This document shows, one piece after another, positions 58,897 to 64,000 of a stretch of DNA of 64,000 nt. Below the pieces are notes generated by a model, which saw nothing but the letters and a program-made list of their open reading frames with translations, was not told where the DNA came from and made no database searches. Location of the stretch: NCBI RefSeq assembly GCF_009707485.1, contig NZ_CP046121.1:2728001-2792000 (forward strand). The letters are read 5' to 3'. The DNA is from Nostocoides sp. HKS02. GTDB taxonomy: Bacteria; Actinomycetota; Actinomycetes; Actinomycetales; Dermatophilaceae. The position numbers and the translations under genes are program-made. Numbering within the stretch: the stretch's first letter is position 1; each line of letters opens with the position of its first letter.

Positions 58897-60522
58897 TCAG
58901 GGCGTGGGCGCGGGTACGTGTTCGGTGGTCGGCTCGAGGGTGGCTGAGCAGGTGCGAGCCGGCGCAGCGTTCGGTGTGGTGGCGGTGCCGGCCGCTGCCA
59001 CGGCAGGCGGCACGTCGGGCTCGATCCTCGTGCCGTTGATGAGGGTGACGTCGTCGTAGGCCGGCCGACCCTCGATCACGTTGCGGAACTGGTACCGCGT
59101 CAGTGAGGTCAGTCTGCAGTCCTCACCGAAGACCGCGACGTCGAACGCCGAGGGCTGGCCGGTGAGCTCCTGCCCGTTGTCGCCGAGGATGAAGTGGCTG
59201 AATGGCCCACCGCCCGTGAAGGTCCCCACCCCGACCAGGGATCCGTCGAGCTGGGGGATGTGCATGTGGCCGTGGATGCGGATGCCGGCATGCGTGACGT
59301 CCGCGGCGGCCGCCGGCTCGTGCGAGACCACGACGTCTGCGACGGGCTGGTCGGCCATGGCCTGGTTGAACCGGTCGGCAGCGGGCTTCTGCTTGCCTGA
59401 GTTGTCCAGGTTGTCGTCACCGAACCACCGCGGGTCGTTGAAGCCCGCGACTCGCACTCCGTGGATCGACTGGACGAGGTAGCTGTCGGAGTTGGGTTCG
59501 AGCAGCACGACGCCCGGCACCTTGGCCAGCCGGTCGAGCAGCTCGTGGTCGGTGGCGGACCGGGCGTCGTGGTTGCCCTTGACGAACAGGTACGGCACCC
59601 CGAGCGACTCGATGCCCTTGAACAGCCCCACGGCGTCTGCCTCGGTGCTGCTGCCGAAGTTGACCAGGTCGCCGGTGTCGATCACGGCGTCGATGTGCTC
59701 CTGCTGGACGATGGTCTTCATCAGCGGGTACTGGTTGGCGCCGTGGATGTCGGAGACCAGCAGGATCCGGGCGGCGGCAGGGGCATTGAGCGACTGCGGG
59801 GCGTACTTGTCCTGCAGCGCGGACGAGAGGGCCAGGAGGTTCTTGAGGTAGGGGGTCGTCTGCTCGGCGCGCGTCTCGACCCCGGCGAGCAGGTCGGAGT
59901 TGCGCTGGACGGCGCCGAGGATCCCCGTCGTCGTGAACCGGTCGAGCCGTTCCGACTGGTACGTCAGGCCGACCACGGCGAAGGTCGCGACGCAGGAGGT
60001 GACCCAGACCGCCGCCACCACGCCGACCCGGCGCACGGCCGGACGGTGACCGCGCCACGCGGCATACCCGGTCAGGGCGAGCAGGGCGACGAAGAGCGCG
60101 CCGAGCGCGAATCGCCACCCCAGGCCGATTGCCGCGGTGCGGGCCGCGCTCTCGAGCTCGAGCGGCCCCGGCTCCAGGGAGCGCACCGAGATGTGGGGTC
60201 GGGCGAGCAGGTCGGTGATCCGCTCCTTCACCTGCACCTGGGCGAGGATTCCGGGGGCAGGCAGGGGACCGCCGAAGTCGAGGCGGATGTCACCGAACAC
60301 CGTCGGGCTCTGGATGGCGGAGATGTCGGCAGGGTTGATCGACAGCCGCAGCGTCGCCCCGTAGTTGAGCGTGCTCGCGTCGCCAGGGAACAGCGTGGTG
60401 GCCGCGACCCCGCCGGAGTTGCACGCGACGAAGAGGGCGGTCAGCGCCAGCAGTCGCCACGCCCACCCACCGATTCGAGACAGACGCCACCTGCGGTGGG
60501 GGCGCGCGGCGGGCCTGCTCAC
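58897..60522 (-). CDS. membrane-anchored metallophosphoesterase
   Basis: A 541-aa calcineurin-like phosphoesterase. Residues 1-40 carry the first membrane helix (WRLLALTALFVACN); two further helices lie near 135-180. The C-terminal half has all five metal motifs: LLVSDIHG, DTGDLVN, KGNHDA, VVSHEP and IHGHMHIP. A Thr/Pro-rich tail ends the protein. The active domain probably faces outside, similar to YkuE-like enzymes that may act on nucleotides or lipids. GTG 60522 is chosen: GGTGGG lies close by and no conserved sequence precedes it. It is divergent from the HAD gene. Confidence 0.88.
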   Translation of the reverse strand: MSRPAARPHRRWRLSRIGGWAWRLLALTALFVACNSGGVAATTLFPGDASTLNYGATLRLSINPADISAIQSPTVFGDIRLDFGGPLPAPGILAQVQVKERITDLLARPHISVRSLEPGPLELESAARTAAIGLGWRFALGALFVALLALTGYAAWRGHRPAVRRVGVVAAVWVTSCVATFAVVGLTYQSERLDRFTTTGILGAVQRNSDLLAGVETRAEQTTPYLKNLLALSSALQDKYAPQSLNAPAAARILLVSDIHGANQYPLMKTIVQQEHIDAVIDTGDLVNFGSSTEADAVGLFKGIESLGVPYLFVKGNHDARSATDHELLDRLAKVPGVVLLEPNSDSYLVQSIHGVRVAGFNDPRWFGDDNLDNSGKQKPAADRFNQAMADQPVADVVVSHEPAAAADVTHAGIRIHGHMHIPQLDGSLVGVGTFTGGGPFSHFILGDNGQELTGQPSAFDVAVFGEDCRLTSLTRYQFRNVIEGRPAYDDVTLINGTRIEPDVPPAVAAAGTATTPNAAPARTCSATLEPTTEHVPAPTP

Positions 60523-60567
60523 CTGCCCACCGTAACGGCCGAAGGGCCTCGTCCTAGGCTGGCCCGT

Positions 60568-61284
60568 ATGCCGGGCACCGTGGGACGCAGTACGGAACAC
60601 GCCTTCGGACGCACCTTGGGAATCGTCGAGGACGGTGGATTCGACGCGGTGCTGTTCGACATGGACGGGACGCTGATCGACTCGATCCCTGCGGTGGTCC
60701 GCAGCTGGTTGAGGTGGGCTGACGAGGAGGGTGTCGACCCCCGTCGGCTCGCCGGCTTCCACGGCGTTCCGGCGCGCGGCATCGCCGAGCGGCTGCTGCC
60801 GCCCGAGCGGGTGGACGCGGCCGTCGACCGGATCGAGGCGATCGAGGTCGCCGACACCCACGGCATCACCGTGCTGCCGGGCGCGCTCGAGGCGCTCGCC
60901 GCCCTGATGGGCGAGGTCGAGCGCTGCGCCATCGCGACCTCGTGCACGACCCCGCTGGCCGATGCCCGGATCGCGGCGACGTCGCTACCGGTTCCCAGGG
61001 TCGTCGTCACGGCCAGCGACGTCGAGCGGGGCAAGCCCCACCCCGACCCGTTCCTGCTGGCCGCCGCCCGGTTGGGCGTCGACCCCGGCCGGTGCCTCGT
61101 CGTCGAGGACGCGCCCGGCGGGCTCGAGGCGGCGCGGGCGGCCGGGTGTGCGACCTTGGCCGTGACGACCACCACGGCGCTCGCCGACCTCATCGCCGAC
61201 GCCGTGGTCGAGACGTTGGCGGACGTGCGGTTCCGGGTGTCCGATGGTCAGGTGTGGGTGACGCCGGCGGTTACCGACCGGTAG
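60568..61284 (+). CDS. HAD-superfamily sugar phosphatase
   Basis: A 238-aa HAD-IA hydrolase. The nucleophile motif FDMDGTLIDS has Asp31 and Asp33; the helical cap follows; motif II is AIATSCT; motifs III/IV are GKPHPDPFLLAAARLG and CLVVEDAPGGLEAARAAG. It is close to DOG-type and YfbT-like sugar phosphatases. Its ATG is embedded in a GTATGCCG octamer copy (60566-60573). It starts 45 bases from the divergent phosphoesterase gene and ends nine before the FAD dehydrogenase, so the latter may be co-transcribed. Confidence 0.9.
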   Translation: MPGTVGRSTEHAFGRTLGIVEDGGFDAVLFDMDGTLIDSIPAVVRSWLRWADEEGVDPRRLAGFHGVPARGIAERLLPPERVDAAVDRIEAIEVADTHGITVLPGALEALAALMGEVERCAIATSCTTPLADARIAATSLPVPRVVVTASDVERGKPHPDPFLLAAARLGVDPGRCLVVEDAPGGLEAARAAGCATLAVTTTTALADLIADAVVETLADVRFRVSDGQVWVTPAVTDR

Positions 61285-61293
61285 TTTCAGCGC

Positions 61294-62950
61294 ATGGACG
61301 CTGACGTCATCGTGGTCGGAGCAGGTCTGTCGGGGCTCGTGGCCACTGCCGAGCTCGCGGACGCGGGGCGGCGGGTGCTCGTGGTGGACCAGGAGAGTCC
61401 GGCGAATCTGGGCGGCCAGGCGCACTGGTCGTTCGGCGGGTTGTTCTTCGTCGACAGCCCCGAGCAGCGTCGCCTGGGCATCAAGGACTCGGTCGACCTG
61501 GCGTGGCAGGACTGGCAGGGCACGGCCGGGTTCGACCGCCTCGACGACCAGGACCGCTGGCCGGTGCAGTGGGCGCGGTCGTTCGTCGACTTCGCGGCAG
61601 GAGAGAGCCGGTCCTGGCTGCACCAGCAGGGGATGCGGTTCTTCCCCGTGGTGGGCTGGGCCGAGCGGGGGGACGGCTCCGCCTCAGGGCACGGCAACTC
61701 GGTGCCGCGGTTCCACATCACCTGGGGAACCGGGCCTGGCGTCCTGGAGCCCTTCCTGCGTCGGGTCGCCGAGCACGTGGCGGCGGGGCGCGTCGAGATC
61801 CGGCACCGTCACCAGGTCGATGAGCTGGTCGCCTCCGGTGGAGCCGTGACCGGGGTGCGCGGGACGCTGCTTGCCCCCGACCCCGCGGAGCGCGGCCGAG
61901 CGACGAACCGCGACGCCGTCGGAGAGTTCGACCTCTCCGCCCAGGCTGTCGTCGTCACCAGCGGCGGCATCGGGGCCAACCACGATCTGGTCCGCGCCAA
62001 CTGGCCCGAACGACTCGGCACGGCGCCGCAGCACCTGCTGACCGGCGTCCCGGCATACGTCGACGGTCGCATGCTGGCGATCACCCAGCAGGCCGGCGGG
62101 CGCATCGTCAACCGCGACCGGATGTGGCACTACGTCGAGGGCATCGAGAACTGGGCTCCGCTGTGGCCCGGTCACGCGATCCGCATCCTGCCGGGGCCGA
62201 GCTCGCTGTGGTTCGACGGCAACGGCGATCGGCTGCCCGCGCCGCTTGTTCCCGGGCTTCGACACCCTCGGCACGCTCGCCCACCTGCGTCAGACCGGCC
62301 ACGACCACAGCTGGTTCATCCTCACCGCGAAGATCATCGGCAAGGAGTTCGCCCTGTCGGGCTCGGAGCAGAACCCTGATCTCACCGGCAAGTCCGTGCG
62401 CGACGTGCTCGGCCGCGCCCGCGCCGACATGCCTGCGCCGGTGCGAGCCTTCCTCGACAAGGGCGCGGACTTCGTCTCTGCCGACACGCTGCCCGAGCTG
62501 GTCGCCAAGATGAACGCGCTCACCCCGCACGCGCCCCTCGACCTGGCCCACCTCGAGCGCCAGATCGTCGACCGGGACCGTCAGCTCGAGAACCCGTACT
62601 CCAAGGACGCCCAGGTGACGGCCCTCCGCGGCGCGCGAAACTACCGCGGTGACAAGCTGATTCGTACTGCGCGCCCGCACCGCATCCTCGACCCCGAGGC
62701 CGGGCCGCTCATCGCGGTGCGGCTGCACGTGCTCACCCGCAAGACCTTGGGTGGGCTCGAGACCGACCTCTCGTCGCGGGTCCGGTCCGACTCCGGCGAG
62801 CCGGTTCCCGGGCTGTATGCCGCGGGTGAGGTGGCCGGGTTCGGCGGCGGAGGGATGCACGGGTACCGCGCGCTCGAGGGCACCTTCCTGGGCGGGTGCA
62901 TCTTCTCGGGGCGAGCCGCTGGGCGCGCTGCGGCGGCCGCCGTCGGCTGA
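61294..62950 (+). CDS. FAD-binding dehydrogenase, KstD/fumarate-reductase type (frame broken)
   Basis: A 551-aa flavoprotein after correction. The dinucleotide motif is VIVVGAGLSGLVATAELADAG (in two parts, 4-24), then GGQAHWSFGGLFFVD, and the end is PGLYAAGEVAGFGGGGMHG with YRALEGTFLGGCIFSG, typical of FAD-binding dehydrogenases related to 3-ketosteroid dehydrogenase. The frame breaks at 62244-62250 (GCTTGTT for GCTGTT) in RLPAPL/FPGFDTLGTLAHLR. The substrate is unknown; many actinobacterial homologues have no assigned role. A hairpin follows the stop. Confidence 0.88.
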
Positions 62951-62955
62951 CGACC

Positions 62956-62986
62956 TGCAGGAACCTCAGCAGCAGAGGTTGCTGCA
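62956..62986. repeat. palindromic hairpin related to the 58-kb elements (element 3)
   Basis: TGCAGGAACCTC (62956-62967) and GAGGTTGCTGCA (62975-62986) pair with a single G-G mismatch around a seven-base loop. The core AACCTC/GAGGTT is shared with the two hairpins at 58020-58116. Like them it lies between convergent genes, here the FAD dehydrogenase and bpa, and may terminate both. Confidence 0.6.
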
Positions 62987-63011
62987 CGGGGAACTGCGCG
63001 CGTCGGGACGG

Positions 63012-63620
63012 TCAGAGGTACTGGCCCGTGGGTCCGCTGTGCTGGTCGTCGCCCGGCATACCAGGGGCGCCCGGCCCACCAGGCATGCCTGGCATGCCCT
63101 GGGTGCCGTCGGGAGCGTGGCCCGGCGGGAGGGCCCGCCGCATCTGGGCGAGCTGCTGCTGGGCAGCCATCTGCTGGGCGAACAGCGCCGTCTGGATGCC
63201 GTGGAACAGCCCCTCCAGCCACCCGACCAGCTGGGCTTGGGCGATCCGGAGCTCGGCGTCCGTCGGGGCGTGGTCCTCGTTGAAGGGCAACGCGATCCGC
63301 TCCAGCTCGTCGATCAGCTCGGGGGCCAGGCCATCCTCGAGCTCCTTGATCGAGCGTCGGTGGATCTCGGCGAGGCGGACCCGGCCGGCGTCGTCGAGCG
63401 GGGCGTTGCGCACCTCCTCGAGCAGCTGCTTGATCATCGAGCCGATGCGCATCACCTTGGCCGGCTGCTCGACGAGGTCGGCGGGGTTGGTCGGACCGTC
63501 GTGCTCCTCGGAGTGCGGGGCGACGCCCATGCCGTCCTGGGTCACGACCACGACGCGGGGCTGGTCGGCACCGGAGTCGTCGGGCTGGGGCTGCTGTGGC
63601 TGCTCGGTCATGACCTCCAT
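63012..63620 (-). CDS. bpa: bacterial proteasome activator Bpa/PafE
   Basis: A 202-aa ATP-independent proteasome activator. The core DLVEQPAKVMRIGSMIKQLL, ELEDGLAPELIDELERIALP and LVGWLEGLFHGIQTALFAQQ closely matches the mycobacterial Rv3780 family. The C-terminus ends GQYL, the motif that inserts into pockets of the 20S alpha-ring to open the gate. A Gly/Met/Pro-rich linker (GMPGMPGGPGAPGMPG) precedes it. The start is ATG 63620 or ATG 63611. Its presence implies a 20S proteasome in this organism and supports an actinobacterial origin. A hairpin lies 25 bases beyond its stop. Confidence 0.94.
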   Translation of the reverse strand: MEVMTEQPQQPQPDDSGADQPRVVVVTQDGMGVAPHSEEHDGPTNPADLVEQPAKVMRIGSMIKQLLEEVRNAPLDDAGRVRLAEIHRRSIKELEDGLAPELIDELERIALPFNEDHAPTDAELRIAQAQLVGWLEGLFHGIQTALFAQQMAAQQQLAQMRRALPPGHAPDGTQGMPGMPGGPGAPGMPGDDQHSGPTGQYL

Positions 63621-63654
63621 CCTGCTACAGGTCCGGACGACAGGAGCGCGGCCC

Positions 63655-64000
63655 TCAGTGCCAGAGCAGGACGGCCGCCAGGGCCACCGCCGCAGGCACG
63701 GCCTGGACGAGCAGGATCCTGCGGCTGGCCGTGGCGGCGCCGTAGACCCCGGCGACGACCACGCAGAGCAGGAAGAACACCTGCGTGCCGAAGCGCAGGT
63801 GCTGCGGACCCACCAGGCCCCAGACCAGCCCGGCTGCGAGGAAGCCGTTGTAGAGCCCCTGGTTCGCGGCCAGCACCTTCGTCTGGCGGGCGAACTCCTC
63901 CTCGAGTCCGAACGCCGCCCGGCCACGCGGCGTCGTCCAGAGGAACATCTCGAGCACGAGGATGTAGACGTGGATCAGCGCGACGAGGGCGACGAGGGCC
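63655..64000 (-). CDS. DUF1304 membrane protein (5' end beyond window)
   Basis: The C-terminal 115 or so residues of a small membrane protein; the frame is open to the right edge and its start lies outside. It shows the DUF1304 pattern: IHVYILVLEMFLWTTPRGR, then LAANQGLYNGFLAAGLVWG and three more hydrophobic segments. The family is about 120-130 aa, so only a few residues are missing. Function is unknown; it is often annotated as an integral membrane protein. It lies 34 bases upstream of bpa on the same strand and may be co-transcribed. Confidence 0.85.
   Translation of the reverse strand, partial: ALVALVALIHVYILVLEMFLWTTPRGRAAFGLEEEFARQTKVLAANQGLYNGFLAAGLVWGLVGPQHLRFGTQVFFLLCVVVAGVYGAATASRRILLVQAVPAAVALAAVLLWH

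Larger units (their letters stand above)
145..63061. repeat. dispersed octamer CGGCATAC / GTATGCCG, about 60 copies
   Basis: Reading the whole window I counted about 60 copies of GGCATAC or its complement GTATGCC, nearly all extended to CGGCATAC/GTATGCCG. First copy 145-152, last 63054-63061. About 33 read GGCATAC and 27 GTATGCC on the plus strand. Around 55 lie in genes and a few in gaps (for example 16521, 21943, 29492, 55848). Base composition alone predicts about six of the 7-mer and two of the 8-mer. Copies are roughly 1 kb apart except for gaps at 12.1-16.2, 24.1-29.5 and 41.2-46.3 kb. Confidence 0.85.

Noticed and set aside
145..63061. CGGCATAC as ribosome-binding site, promoter element or terminator
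   Set aside because: Most copies lie inside genes in either orientation and no close inverted pairs form terminators, unlike some Neisseria uptake sequences.

Overview
The window is high-GC DNA (roughly 70 % G+C by eye) with densely packed genes, many 4-base ATGA/GTGA stop-start overlaps and frequent GTG starts. Mycothiol-era actinobacterial families are present, including a bacterial proteasome activator ending in GQYL, a CsoR/CopZ/CopA copper operon and an actinobacterial-style inositol operon. This indicates an Actinomycetota chromosome, most likely a Micrococcales/Intrasporangiaceae-like soil or water organism; the family assignment is inference. No rRNA, tRNA, CRISPR, insertion sequence or phage gene was seen.

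Layout. 0-5 kb: end of an inositol-catabolism operon (iolC, an aldolase-like gene, iolB, iolD). 5-13.2 kb: gamma-glutamyltransferase-like protein, MATE exporter with TetR regulator, a GH3 glycosidase with a clear palindromic operator, a PIG-L deacetylase and small unknowns. 13.2-19.7 kb: dnaB preceded by a cluster of DnaA-box-like sites, a GNAT-DUF1990 fusion, an SPFH protein, a lipoprotein and a RelA/SpoT-type synthetase behind 13-bp repeats. 19.7-22.4 kb: an amino-acid ABC transporter whose binding protein and permease are fused. 22.4-27.2 kb: a translationally coupled minus-strand operon encoding a secreted GEVED-domain protein, WecB, a 59-aa surface peptide, a family-2 glycosyltransferase and an exosortase-like protease. 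27.3-37.3 kb: MFS exporter, copper operon, DadA-like oxidase and a divergent PucR-type regulator. 37.4-45.6 kb: polyol uptake and oxidation (ABC importer, mannitol dehydrogenase, Zn-dehydrogenase, xylulokinase) with a divergent SorC regulator. 45.6-53.4 kb: LacI regulator, sugar ABC importer, Tat-exported GH144-like glucanase and GH3 beta-glucosidase, a probable beta-glucan locus. 53.4-58 kb: ROK regulator with a XylFGH-type importer. 58-64 kb: membrane protein, metallophosphoesterase, HAD phosphatase, FAD dehydrogenase, bpa and a partial DUF1304 gene.

Two window-wide signals stand out. First, the octamer CGGCATAC (or its complement GTATGCCG) occurs about 60 times, roughly once per kb and equally on both strands. 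It overrides normal codon choice in every reading frame. Density and behaviour resemble DNA uptake sequences of Neisseria and Haemophilus, which I do not know to be described in Actinobacteria. Second, six genes, including the essential dnaB, are broken by one extra T at the identical heptamer GCTTGTT (expected GCTGTT). Further single-base indels lie in homopolymers. These breaks look like sequence errors rather than true pseudogenes, and the affected genes are annotated here as full length.

Physiologically the window reads as a carbohydrate-scavenging heterotroph: inositol, polyols, a beta-glucan and a pentose/hexose each have a local regulator plus importer and/or enzymes. Between these lie housekeeping genes and a candidate exosortase-based surface-protein system.
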